This document shows, one piece after another, positions 26,596 to 34,994 of a DNA stretch of 64,000 bases. The position numbers and the translations under genes were made by a program. This DNA comes from FEN-1297 sp021817845 (GTDB taxonomy: Bacteria; Bacteroidota; Ignavibacteria; Ignavibacteriales; Ignavibacteriaceae), in contig JAKAFW010000003.1 of assembly GCA_021817845.1 (NCBI GenBank), positions 109,741 through 173,740 of the forward strand, in the 5' to 3' direction. The first letter of the stretch is position 1, and each line of letters starts with the position of its first letter. The notes below the pieces were generated by a model. The model did no database searches. It was given only the letters and a program-made list of their open reading frames with translations, and had not been told where the DNA came from.

Positions 26596-28434
26596 ATGAA
26601 AATGGAAAAAGAAATCCTTGAACTTTCGGACGTTACGGTTCGATTCGCAGGAGATTCAGGTGATGGAATGCAATTAACCGGAATGCAATTTACGAATACA
26701 ACTGCTCTTGTGGGGAACGACTTAAGTACCCTACCTGATTATCCCGCCGAAATACGTGCGCCGATCGGTACTACTTACGGAGTAAGCGGATTTCAATTGC
26801 ACTTTAGCAGCATGGATATTCAAACTCCGGGCGATTCGCCGGATGTTTTAGTAGCTATGAACCCAGCCGCATTGAAAGTAAACGTTAAAGATCTAAAACA
26901 TAATGCCTATATAATTATAAATATTAATGCTTTTGATTCAAAAAATCTAAAGCTTGCAGGATATGAAACTAATCCTTTGGAAGACGGAAGTTTAGAAGGC
27001 TACAATGTTATCCAGGTTCCTTTGAGTAAGCTTACAAATAAAGCCCTTGAAGCTAGCGGTCTTTCTGCAAAGGAAATTGGAAGATGCAAAAATTTTTTTG
27101 CTCTCGGCATGATGTACTGGTTATATAGTCGCCCTTTTGAACCCACATTGAAATGGATAAAAGATAAATTTAAGGACTCACCGCTGATTGGATCAGCTAA
27201 TGAAAAAGCTTTAATGGCTGGATATTATTTTGGAGAGAACACCGAATTATTTACTACTCGTTATCAAGTTGAACCGGCAAAACTTCCCAAAGGAGTTTAC
27301 AGAAATATTTCTGGTAATGAAGCATTGGCAATAGGATTTGTAACTGCATCCGTGAAATCTGGCTTGCCATTGTTCCTTGGTTCTTATCCTATAACACCTG
27401 CATCTGATATTTTGCACGAGCTAAGCAAACATAAAAATTTTGGAGTTAGGACTTTTCAGGCTGAAGATGAAATTGCAGCAATAACAGCATCGATAGGCGC
27501 CGCATTTACTGGGGCATTAGCAATCACTACAACAAGCGGTCCCGGTTTAGCATTAAAAACCGAAGCCGTTGGTTTAGCTGTAATGACTGAGCTGCCCATA
27601 ATTATTATTGATGTTCAACGCGGTGGACCAAGTACTGGGCTTCCCACAAAAACTGAGCAGTCGGATTTGCAGCAAGCAATAAACGGTAGGAACGGAGAAG
27701 CGCCGGTTGTAGTCATTGCTCCTTCAACACCTGCCGAATGTTTTAACATGGCATTGGAAGCAGCACGTCTTGCTACAAAATATATGGTACCAGTACTTTA
27801 TCTATCGGACGGATATATTGCAAATGGTTCAGAGCCATGGTTAATTCCTAACCCGGAAGAAATACCTGAAATAAAAGTGAAATTTAGAACTGAAAAGGAA
27901 GGCTTTGCACCCTACCTAAGAGATGAAAATTTAACTCGTCCATGGGCGCTGCCCGGAACTCCGGGTTTGGAGCATCGGTTAGGTGGTTTGGAAAAGGCAA
28001 ATATTAGTGGCAATGTTAGCTATGATCCCGAAAACCATGAATTCATGGTTCGCTTGCGCGCCCAAAAAGTTAAGAATATTGAGAACGATATTCCTGAACT
28101 TGAAGTTACAGGTGATATTGATGCTGATCTTTTAGTTATTGGGTGGGGTGGCACTTTCGGTTCAATATCAGAGGCTGTAACACGAGTTAGAAAAAATGGT
28201 AAAAAAGTAGCTCAGGCACACTTGAAATATCTAAATCCATTTCCAATAAATACCGGAGAGGTACTTAAAAGATATAAGCACATTGTGTGTCCGGAATTAA
28301 ATATGGGACAACTTGCAAAGTTTTTGAAAGCGGAATATTTGGTTGATATTGATTCATTCACAAAAATTCAAGGACTTCCGTTCAAGTCTTCTGAAATAGA
28401 AACTAAAATTGAAAATGTTTTGAAAGGAATTTAA
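26596..28434 (+). CDS. korA: 2-oxoacid:ferredoxin oxidoreductase, fused gamma/alpha subunit (copy 2)
   Basis: This 612-residue paralogue of the protein at 23504-25351 has the same gamma-alpha layout. VTVRFAGDSGDGMQLTGMQF, FLGSYPITPASDILHELSKH, AEDEIAAITASIGAAFTG and TTTSGPGLALKTEAVGLA line up with copy 1 position for position, with frequent substitutions elsewhere. It is a diverged tandem duplicate, not a recent copy: synonymous and amino-acid changes are spread throughout. AAGG precedes the ATG. Different residues around the alpha-domain helices could mean a different 2-oxoacid preference or expression regime. The substrate is not proven. Confidence 0.9.
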   Translation: MKMEKEILELSDVTVRFAGDSGDGMQLTGMQFTNTTALVGNDLSTLPDYPAEIRAPIGTTYGVSGFQLHFSSMDIQTPGDSPDVLVAMNPAALKVNVKDLKHNAYIIININAFDSKNLKLAGYETNPLEDGSLEGYNVIQVPLSKLTNKALEASGLSAKEIGRCKNFFALGMMYWLYSRPFEPTLKWIKDKFKDSPLIGSANEKALMAGYYFGENTELFTTRYQVEPAKLPKGVYRNISGNEALAIGFVTASVKSGLPLFLGSYPITPASDILHELSKHKNFGVRTFQAEDEIAAITASIGAAFTGALAITTTSGPGLALKTEAVGLAVMTELPIIIIDVQRGGPSTGLPTKTEQSDLQQAINGRNGEAPVVVIAPSTPAECFNMALEAARLATKYMVPVLYLSDGYIANGSEPWLIPNPEEIPEIKVKFRTEKEGFAPYLRDENLTRPWALPGTPGLEHRLGGLEKANISGNVSYDPENHEFMVRLRAQKVKNIENDIPELEVTGDIDADLLVIGWGGTFGSISEAVTRVRKNGKKVAQAHLKYLNPFPINTGEVLKRYKHIVCPELNMGQLAKFLKAEYLVDIDSFTKIQGLPFKSSEIETKIENVLKGI

Positions 28435-28435
28435 G

Positions 28436-29482
28436 ATGATTGACAATGGAACAAAAGAAAACTTGACTACAGAAATTAAATATTCATCAAAAGACTTTGC
28501 TACATCTCAAGATGTCAGATGGTGCCCAGGGTGCGGAGATTACGCAATCCTGGCAGCTATGCAAAGAATAGCACCGGAGCTTGGGATCAAAAAAGAAAAA
28601 ATGGTCTGGGTATCTGGTATCGGTTGTTCTTCAAGATTTCCATATTACATGGAAACTTACGGAATGCATAGTATTCATGGGCGGGCCCCGGCAATTGCTA
28701 CAGGGGTAAAAATAAATAATCCTGATCTTTCGGTATGGGTAGCAACCGGCGATGGCGATTTATTAAGCATAGGAGGAAATCATTTTATCCATGCATGCAG
28801 AAGAAACATAGATATAAATATTCTTCTCTTTAATAATAAAATTTACGGGTTAACTAAAGGACAATATTCTCCGACTTCAGAGAAAGGGAAGAAGACAAAA
28901 AGCACTCCTTTCGGCAGCGTTGATTTTCCTTTCAATCCTCTTTCATTAAGCATAGGAGCTGGTGCATCCTTTATTGCCCGTGCTATAGATCGAGACCCTA
29001 AACACCTTCAATCAATCATAAAACGCGCAGCAGCACATAAAGGGACTTCCTTTATTGAGATATATCAGAACTGTAATATTTTTAATGACGGTGCATTTGA
29101 ACTTTACACAGAAAAGGAATCTAAAGCAGATAATACTATTATGCTAGAACATGGTAAACCGATGGTATTCGGGAAAAATATGGATAAAGGTATTGTTCTT
29201 GACGGATTGACTCCGAAAGTCGTAAGAATTAATGAAGGAGAATTTTCTGTTAACGATTTGTGGGTGCACGATGAATTTGATAAATCTCCCGCGCGTGCAA
29301 GTTTGCTAGCTGAATTTCAGGAATTAGAAGGATTTCCTCATCCAGTTGGAGTGATTAGAGAAATAAATAAGACGACTTATGACGAAGAATTTCACACACA
29401 AATCAATAACGTGAAAAAACAAAAGGGCGAAGGTGATTTGAAAAAGCTTTTATTTAGCGGAAATATTTGGACGGTAAATTAA
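28436..29482 (+). CDS. korB: 2-oxoacid:ferredoxin oxidoreductase beta subunit (copy 2)
   Basis: This 348-residue beta subunit is paralogous to 25344-26381. The cluster- and TPP-binding segments are intact: VRWCPGCGDYAILA, VSGIGCSSRFPYYME, GDGDLLSIGGNHFIH and NNKIYGLTKGQYSPTSEKGK. It starts one base after the korA stop, with AAAGGA eleven bases before the ATG, so it is co-translated with copy 2 of korA. It differs from copy 1 mostly in the linker and C-terminal third (for example MVFGKNMDKGIVLDGL versus MIFGVNKNKGIVMDGA). No clear terminator follows within 100 bp. Confidence 0.92.
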   Translation: MIDNGTKENLTTEIKYSSKDFATSQDVRWCPGCGDYAILAAMQRIAPELGIKKEKMVWVSGIGCSSRFPYYMETYGMHSIHGRAPAIATGVKINNPDLSVWVATGDGDLLSIGGNHFIHACRRNIDINILLFNNKIYGLTKGQYSPTSEKGKKTKSTPFGSVDFPFNPLSLSIGAGASFIARAIDRDPKHLQSIIKRAAAHKGTSFIEIYQNCNIFNDGAFELYTEKESKADNTIMLEHGKPMVFGKNMDKGIVLDGLTPKVVRINEGEFSVNDLWVHDEFDKSPARASLLAEFQELEGFPHPVGVIREINKTTYDEEFHTQINNVKKQKGEGDLKKLLFSGNIWTVN

Positions 29483-29591
29483 CTTAATTCCAATTATAAT
29501 TATTCATTGATCTTAGAAAAAAAATATTTATCGTCCAATACCAAACTAATTTTTATTAGATATTCAATTGTCAATTATAGATAAAAACACA

Positions 29592-30581
29592 CTACTTAAC
29601 TTTAGAAAATATATCTTCGATAATATAGTCATTAGTGATTCCGTATTTAAGACAATTTGGTTGTTGGAATCCAGATTTAGGTAAACTGTAAATTGCTTCA
29701 ATTGTGCGAAGTAAATTTACATGTGTAATTCCTTTTCCTTCAGCATAGTTTCCATGTTTTATATGGGCGCCCGCAATGATTGTTGGTATTCTGTTTCTTA
29801 TATCGTGGTTCTTACTAGCTGGATCAGTCGCTCCGGAATAATGACTTTGATCATCATTCTCGTCAAAAGTAATAATTAATAAACTGTTATGTGATTTTGC
29901 CCATTGATAATATTTGTCTAGATTATTTTTTAACCATTCATCCCCGTCAGTAACACTCTGGGGTGGTTTACCGTTGTGCATATCATGAATTAAGTTCGGA
30001 ATAACAATGCTTACGGTAGGGAGTTTATTAAAGTCCGAGGGAAATTGGTTAAATTGAAGATTGGAAGAAGTTTTTACGGACTTACTATTTGGTATATTAG
30101 CAAAACTTATCCATGGGACATGTTTCCTTGCATAATAACCAGATTGTGAAATAGTATCTCCTACCGAGGGTAGGCTTTCTGAAAATCCTTTAAAAGTATA
30201 ACCTTTTTTAATTAACTGTTGAGCAAGGTTAGAAGAAGTAAAAGGATATTTAGAATTATTCTTTGTTTCGGGAATACCGTCAAAAAATTTAACATCTTGG
30301 TTGCTACCAGAAAGAAGCCAGAAATAGTTACCCTCGCTGAAATGTTCCTCTGCAAACATTTGAGTAAAATTTGCACCTTCGTTTTTAAGTACGTTATTTA
30401 TGTAAGGAGCTGATTTATTTCCAATTATTTGGTCATAACTTTTATTCTCTTCTATTACAATTACGATATGGCTATATAGTGGAAGTTTTATTTTACTATT
30501 TCTTGAATTCTTACTGGATGGAAGGAAAATAAATCCAAAAGACAAAACTACAATGGGTAATAACAACAATATTTTTTTCAT
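29592..30581 (-). CDS. Secreted phosphoesterase (acid phosphatase / phospholipase C superfamily)
   Basis: This 329-residue exported hydrolase starts at an ATG preceded by GAGG. The signal peptide spans about residues 1-22. The phosphoesterase (PF04185-type) fold shows HIVIVIEENKSYDQIIGN near the start, with the Glu/Asn metal-and-nucleophile motif of this superfamily. The motif ALTEEHFSE-like FAEEHFSEGNYFWLLSGSN, LIITFDENDDQSHYSG and NRIPTIIAGAHIKHGNY follow, giving further metal-binding Asp/His residues. Members remove phosphate from phospholipids or phosphomonoesters in the periplasm or outside the cell. It stands alone and diverges from the next gene. Confidence 0.8.
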   Translation of the reverse strand: MKKILLLLPIVVLSFGFIFLPSSKNSRNSKIKLPLYSHIVIVIEENKSYDQIIGNKSAPYINNVLKNEGANFTQMFAEEHFSEGNYFWLLSGSNQDVKFFDGIPETKNNSKYPFTSSNLAQQLIKKGYTFKGFSESLPSVGDTISQSGYYARKHVPWISFANIPNSKSVKTSSNLQFNQFPSDFNKLPTVSIVIPNLIHDMHNGKPPQSVTDGDEWLKNNLDKYYQWAKSHNSLLIITFDENDDQSHYSGATDPASKNHDIRNRIPTIIAGAHIKHGNYAEGKGITHVNLLRTIEAIYSLPKSGFQQPNCLKYGITNDYIIEDIFSKVK

Positions 30582-30713
30582 AAATCCTCAAATTGAAAAA
30601 TTAATAGTAGTTAAAGTTAAAAATGTTAATAATTTAGAGCAAATTATTAAATTATTAAATTGAATTGCTTTATAGTAAATTAAATTTAATCTAACATAAA
30701 TTGAGTAATATAA

Positions 30714-31595
30714 GTGAGTATTAAAATAATAGCTAAGGTTTCCGAGGATGAATTTGAATCTGCTCAGAATTTGTTAAGGACATTAAAGAAACCCCCAAAT
30801 AATATTGAAATTAATTCCGTTAGATATGGAAGCCTAGGTGAGGATAGACTAATAAGCTTCGACTTAGACGAAAAAAACCTAAAAATAGTAATTGAAAATT
30901 TAATTACTAATGGATTGAAGATTCTGTCCCCTGAGCAGTTTGCAAAGAAAAAAGAAACGCATGTAATTATAAATAACCAGAGTAATATAAATGATATAGA
31001 AAAGTTAGACGTGACAAGAAATAGTACGGGGAAAGAAAGCCCATCAGCGCTATTGGATTTAGCTATCAAGAATGGTGACTATGAAATAGTTGTCCAACTT
31101 TCAAAAGATATTAGGTCAGGACTTGATATCTTAAATAAAGCTAAAGGGCATATTGATATTGCGATTCAAACGGCAATAGATCATGCATTTAATAAAGGGA
31201 TAAGAAGTATCTTTGAAGTTGATAACTCTCTTGAACAGCTATTGAAAATTGCTTCGGATAAAAACTTAAAAGTGTTAAACAAACAAGAATTTCAAAAGAA
31301 AGCAGGGCTAAAAGCCGTGGAATTGTGCGGATCAAATTTTGAACAAACTAATAATTTAATCCGGATTTGCAATAATAACCTGCTGCCATATATTGTATGC
31401 TTAAAAGCGGCTGCGCAGTTATATGAAATTTTAAGTAGCAACCAGGAAAAAGTCCAGGAAGAAATTTTATATGCTACGAAACATCTAAATATACGGTGGA
31501 TAAATATTGCGTTGGATATAATGGGACCGGAAATGCAAGATACAGAATTCAAATCAGTAAAGAGTTTAATTAATTTGGTTCAACAAAAACAATAA
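30714..31595 (+). CDS. Unrecognised 293-residue soluble protein
   Basis: I do not recognise this protein. It starts at a GTG (30714) with only a weak ribosome-binding site. It has no signal peptide or membrane segment. Residues 1-85 look like a compact alpha/beta unit (SIKIIAKVSEDEFESAQNLL, an RLISFDLDEKNLKIVIENL segment). Residues 86-105 are a polar linker. The remaining 185 residues are mostly helical and repeat-like (SALLDLAIKNGDYEIVVQLS; AIDHAFNKGIRSIFEVDNS), perhaps a HEAT/TPR-style scaffold. One Cys-containing helix (LIRICNNNLLPYIVCLKAAA) is notable. Neighbours give no clue: a divergent phosphatase before it and nrnA 183 bp after it. Confidence 0.6.
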   Translation: MSIKIIAKVSEDEFESAQNLLRTLKKPPNNIEINSVRYGSLGEDRLISFDLDEKNLKIVIENLITNGLKILSPEQFAKKKETHVIINNQSNINDIEKLDVTRNSTGKESPSALLDLAIKNGDYEIVVQLSKDIRSGLDILNKAKGHIDIAIQTAIDHAFNKGIRSIFEVDNSLEQLLKIASDKNLKVLNKQEFQKKAGLKAVELCGSNFEQTNNLIRICNNNLLPYIVCLKAAAQLYEILSSNQEKVQEEILYATKHLNIRWINIALDIMGPEMQDTEFKSVKSLINLVQQKQ

Positions 31596-31637
31596 TAATA
31601 AAATTCTGAATCGCTTGCGGTATTTGATTTTGGACTG

Positions 31638-31682
31638 CAGCATAAATGCTGGGGTTACTGCACGACCTAACTTGCGTTAGGT
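31638..31682. repeat. Two adjacent small inverted repeats
   Basis: CAGCAT/ATGCTG (31638-31651, 2-base loop) is followed by ACCTAAC/GTTAGGT (31665-31682, TTGC loop). Neither is followed by a good T-run, so they are weak terminator candidates. They may instead be short dispersed repeats. They sit in the spacer between the unrecognised gene and nrnA. Confidence 0.4.
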
Positions 31683-31778
31683 GATTTATTAAAGAAAAAT
31701 TTTATGCGAATGAAAATATCTTTATTTTAACACTTTAATTATAAATGACACATTTTCTGAATATAAGATTAATATACA

Positions 31779-32768
31779 ATGATTGATTTTGAACTTTTAA
31801 AAAAGATAATTCTCGAACATAATTCCTTTCTACTTACAACTCATGTTAATCCAGATGCAGATGCAATAGGGTCCGAAGTTGCATTCTATTTTATTTTAAA
31901 AGAGCTTGGCAAAGAAGTGTATATCGTAAACTATAGCGATACTCCTTACAATCTTGAATTTCTTGACCGGGATAGAAAGATCGAAAAGTATGAAGCTGAA
32001 AAACACTCGTCGCTTTTTAATAAGGTAGATGTATTAGTTGCACTTGATTTTAATCGCTCTAACAGAATAGTAAAAATGCATGATAGTTTTGAAAACTCGG
32101 CTAAATTAAAAATCTGTATTGACCATCATCAGGATCCGGAAAATTTTGCAAACTATTTTTTCAATGATGAGCAATATAGTGCTACCGGGCATATTATTTT
32201 TAATTTGATTGAAAAAACCAATATAGTAAAGCTTAACTATCAAACAGCCTATCCAATTTATGCAGCAATTATGACAGATACTGGCTCCTTTCGTTTTGAT
32301 AGGACAACACCTGAAATTCATATGATAGCAGCTAAATTGCTGCTTCAAGGTGTTAAACCTGATGAGGTCTATGACCGACTTTATGATCAAAGCAAGTTTA
32401 GCAAAATTAAACTTCTTGGAAAAACTCTCCATTCTTTACAGCTATATGGAGATAAAAATCAAATAGGATATATGAAAATTACTCGCGATGATTTTGCAGT
32501 TACCGATGCGGTAGAATCGGATACTGAGAATTTTGTCAATTTTTCTTTATCCGTTGAAGGTGTGAAGATTGGATTATTATTTATAGAGTTGGAGGAAGGA
32601 TTTAAAGTCAGCTTCAGATCAAAAGGGAAAATACCTGTAAATAAGCTAGCAGCTGAGTTTGGCGGAGGTGGTCACATCAACGCTGCTGGAGCTAGAATTA
32701 TCGACTACAGTCTAATGGACCTATTGCCTCAAATTCTTAAAAAAACTGAAAAATACTTAGATAAATAG
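31779..32768 (+). CDS. nrnA: NrnA-type bifunctional oligoribonuclease / PAP phosphatase
   Basis: This 329-residue DHH/DHHA1 phosphoesterase degrades short RNAs and 3'-phosphoadenosine-5'-phosphate. The DHH domain has TTHVNPDADAIGSE (residues 20-33, metal ligands H22, D26, D28), the DLD-equivalent LVALDFNRSNR, the CIDHHQDPENF box and a DTGSFRFDRT motif. The DHHA1 domain has the substrate-binding GGGGHINAAGARI near residue 300. The length matches NrnA. It is followed 11 bp later by pepA, and both belong to small-molecule salvage: RNA ends and peptides respectively. Confidence 0.88.
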   Translation: MIDFELLKKIILEHNSFLLTTHVNPDADAIGSEVAFYFILKELGKEVYIVNYSDTPYNLEFLDRDRKIEKYEAEKHSSLFNKVDVLVALDFNRSNRIVKMHDSFENSAKLKICIDHHQDPENFANYFFNDEQYSATGHIIFNLIEKTNIVKLNYQTAYPIYAAIMTDTGSFRFDRTTPEIHMIAAKLLLQGVKPDEVYDRLYDQSKFSKIKLLGKTLHSLQLYGDKNQIGYMKITRDDFAVTDAVESDTENFVNFSLSVEGVKIGLLFIELEEGFKVSFRSKGKIPVNKLAAEFGGGGHINAAGARIIDYSLMDLLPQILKKTEKYLDK

Positions 32769-32779
32769 AAAGTTAAATT

Positions 32780-34282
32780 ATGATCAAGTTAGTAATCGCA
32801 TCGGGTACAAAAAAAATATTATACAAACCCTTTTCTTCTTCCTTACGATATTTAATAAACGAAAAGAAAATCGATGTAAGCTTAGAGAATCTTGTAAAGG
32901 TATTTAATGTAAGCTTAACAGAAATGCAAAGAAAAACATTTCTTTCGAAAAATGGAAGCGATATAAAACTCCATAAACATGACGGCAAACCGGATGAGAT
33001 AATAATTTCAAAAGTTAAAATTGATGAGTCTTTTTCACCGGATTATTTTAGAAATTATTTAGCTGGATTTATCCCTACCCTTGAAAATGAAGCTGTAAAG
33101 AACCTTCATATTTTTATTCCAAAGTATGATCCTTTTAAATATTATTTTAGTAGTGAGGAATATTACTACCAAACTTTTATTGAAGGAGTTTATCTAGGGA
33201 ATTATTCTTTTGAAAAATATAAGTCCGAAAAAAAAGAACATAAAATATTGAATGTGAATTTCTATGCAGAAAACAGTAAAAAGTTAAATATCGCGATTAA
33301 CAAAACTAAATTAGTTGTGACGGGATTAAATTTTGCCAGGGACTTACAAAATGAACCGGCAGAAAAATTAAATCCTTCCGAATTTGCAAAAAGAATATCA
33401 GCTGAACTAAAAAAAGTAGGAGTTAGTGTAAAAGTATTTAACGAGATTGACATCCGTCAAAAAAATATGGGCGGATTATTGGCGGTGGGAAAGGGAAGCG
33501 CAACCCCACCCCGTTTTATTGTTATAGAATATTCTGGAATTTCAAAAAGTAAAAAAATAAAAAAGAAAATTGCATTAGTCGGAAAAGGGATTACGTTTGA
33601 CTCTGGAGGAATATCTATTAAGCCCGCAGCGGATATGTGGGAAATGAAAGCAGACATGTCGGGTGGAGCTGTAGTTGCGGGTACAATATTAGCAGCTGCA
33701 AAAGCAAAGCTTAGTGTAAATATAATAGGAATAATTCCCGCAGCGGAAAATATGGTCTCGGGAAATTCAATGCGACCCGGAGATATTGTGATTACTTCTT
33801 CGGGTAAAAGTATTGAAGTCGATAACACAGATGCCGAAGGTAGAATGATTTTGGCTGATGGTCTTTCTTATGCATCGAAGCTGAAACCTGATTTTATAAT
33901 AGATCTGGCCACTTTAACCGGTGCTTGTGTTGTTGCACTTGGAGAATTTGTTGCAGGACTTTTTACAAAAGATGATAAGCTGGCAAAAGATTTGTACCAC
34001 ACCGGTTTAGAAACTCATGAGCGGCTTTGGCGTTTGCCAATGTGGGATGACTACAATGTGCTGAACAAGAGCGAAGTTGCTGATGTAAAGAACCTCGGTG
34101 GAAAATGGGGAGGGGCAATTTCAGCGGCTAAGTTTTTAGAAAATTTTGTTGATAAAAAAATACCCTGGGCACATATTGATATTGCAGGCCCCGCTATTGC
34201 CAATAATTATAATAACTACACAAAAAAATATATGACAGGCTTTGGTGTAAGGCTGTTGTTTGAATATTTATATAAAATTTAA
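32780..34282 (+). CDS. pepA: Leucyl aminopeptidase (M17 family)
   Basis: This 500-residue cytosolic aminopeptidase uses two zinc or manganese ions. The catalytic domain carries the M17 signatures VGKGITFDSGGISIKP (metal-binding Asp and catalytic Lys) and NTDAEGRMILADGLSYA, whose NTDAEGR octapeptide-type motif is diagnostic. The N-terminal macro-like domain (about 1-170) is diverged, as is usual in the family. It removes N-terminal residues from peptides. The C-terminal end overlaps the convergent lolD gene by 4 bp, so no terminator exists between them. Confidence 0.9.
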   Translation: MIKLVIASGTKKILYKPFSSSLRYLINEKKIDVSLENLVKVFNVSLTEMQRKTFLSKNGSDIKLHKHDGKPDEIIISKVKIDESFSPDYFRNYLAGFIPTLENEAVKNLHIFIPKYDPFKYYFSSEEYYYQTFIEGVYLGNYSFEKYKSEKKEHKILNVNFYAENSKKLNIAINKTKLVVTGLNFARDLQNEPAEKLNPSEFAKRISAELKKVGVSVKVFNEIDIRQKNMGGLLAVGKGSATPPRFIVIEYSGISKSKKIKKKIALVGKGITFDSGGISIKPAADMWEMKADMSGGAVVAGTILAAAKAKLSVNIIGIIPAAENMVSGNSMRPGDIVITSSGKSIEVDNTDAEGRMILADGLSYASKLKPDFIIDLATLTGACVVALGEFVAGLFTKDDKLAKDLYHTGLETHERLWRLPMWDDYNVLNKSEVADVKNLGGKWGGAISAAKFLENFVDKKIPWAHIDIAGPAIANNYNNYTKKYMTGFGVRLLFEYLYKI

Positions 34283-34968
34283 CCGGATCTCTTTTTACAT
34301 TTTCCGTCTTTCATTTCAAATACTTCATCTGCTAATTTTACTAATTCGGAATTGTGCGTAACGATGATAAAAGTTTTATTAAGTCTATCTCTCAGACTGA
34401 CAATAATTTGATTTATTATTTCGCTATTAGCAGAGTCGAGATTACCGGTTGGTTCATCCGCGAAAATTATTGCAGGATCATTTGCAAGCGCCCTTGCAAC
34501 GGCAACTCTTTGTTGTTCGCCGCCGGAGAGCTCCGCTGGTTTATGATTTGCGCGATTTGATAATCCAACCGATTCAATCAATTCTTTTGACCTCTTGACA
34601 GCAACACTAAAAGATTTTCCGCTAATCATTTGAGGAATAGCAACGTTTTCAATAGCAGTAAATTCGGGAAGAAGATGGTGGAATTGAAAAACGAACCCGA
34701 CATTTTTATTCCTGAAATTAGCTAATTTATCATCGTTGTGATCAAAAATATTTTCGTTATTAAAAAATATTTTGCCGCTATCTGGTCGGTCTAAACCCCC
34801 AAGTAAGTGCAACAGTGTACTTTTTCCAGCGCCTGATGCGCCAATAATAACAGAAATTTTCTTTTCTGTAATATCCATGGAAATTGATTTTAGTACTTCC
34901 AATTTATTTTTAGTGGATTGGTAAGTCTTAATTAAATTTTCTGTATGTAATATAATTGAATTGCTCAT
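34279..34968 (-). CDS. lolD: Lipoprotein-releasing ABC transporter ATP-binding protein
   Basis: This 229-residue ABC ATPase has Walker A GASGAGKST (about 43-51), the Q-loop FVFQFHHLLPEF typical of LolD, the signature LSGGEQQRVAVARAL and Walker B IIFADEPTGNLD. In the LolCDE complex it powers extraction of lipoproteins from the inner membrane. The two permease genes lie directly upstream on the same strand with a 26-bp gap. MacB-type or FtsE-type ATPases are alternatives, but the neighbouring LolC/E-like permeases favour LolD. The 3' end overlaps pepA by 4 bp. Confidence 0.86.
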   Translation of the reverse strand: MSNSIILHTENLIKTYQSTKNKLEVLKSISMDITEKKISVIIGASGAGKSTLLHLLGGLDRPDSGKIFFNNENIFDHNDDKLANFRNKNVGFVFQFHHLLPEFTAIENVAIPQMISGKSFSVAVKRSKELIESVGLSNRANHKPAELSGGEQQRVAVARALANDPAIIFADEPTGNLDSANSEIINQIIVSLRDRLNKTFIIVTHNSELVKLADEVFEMKDGKCKKRSG

Positions 34969-34994
34969 TGTTTAACTTTTTATATTATAAATTA

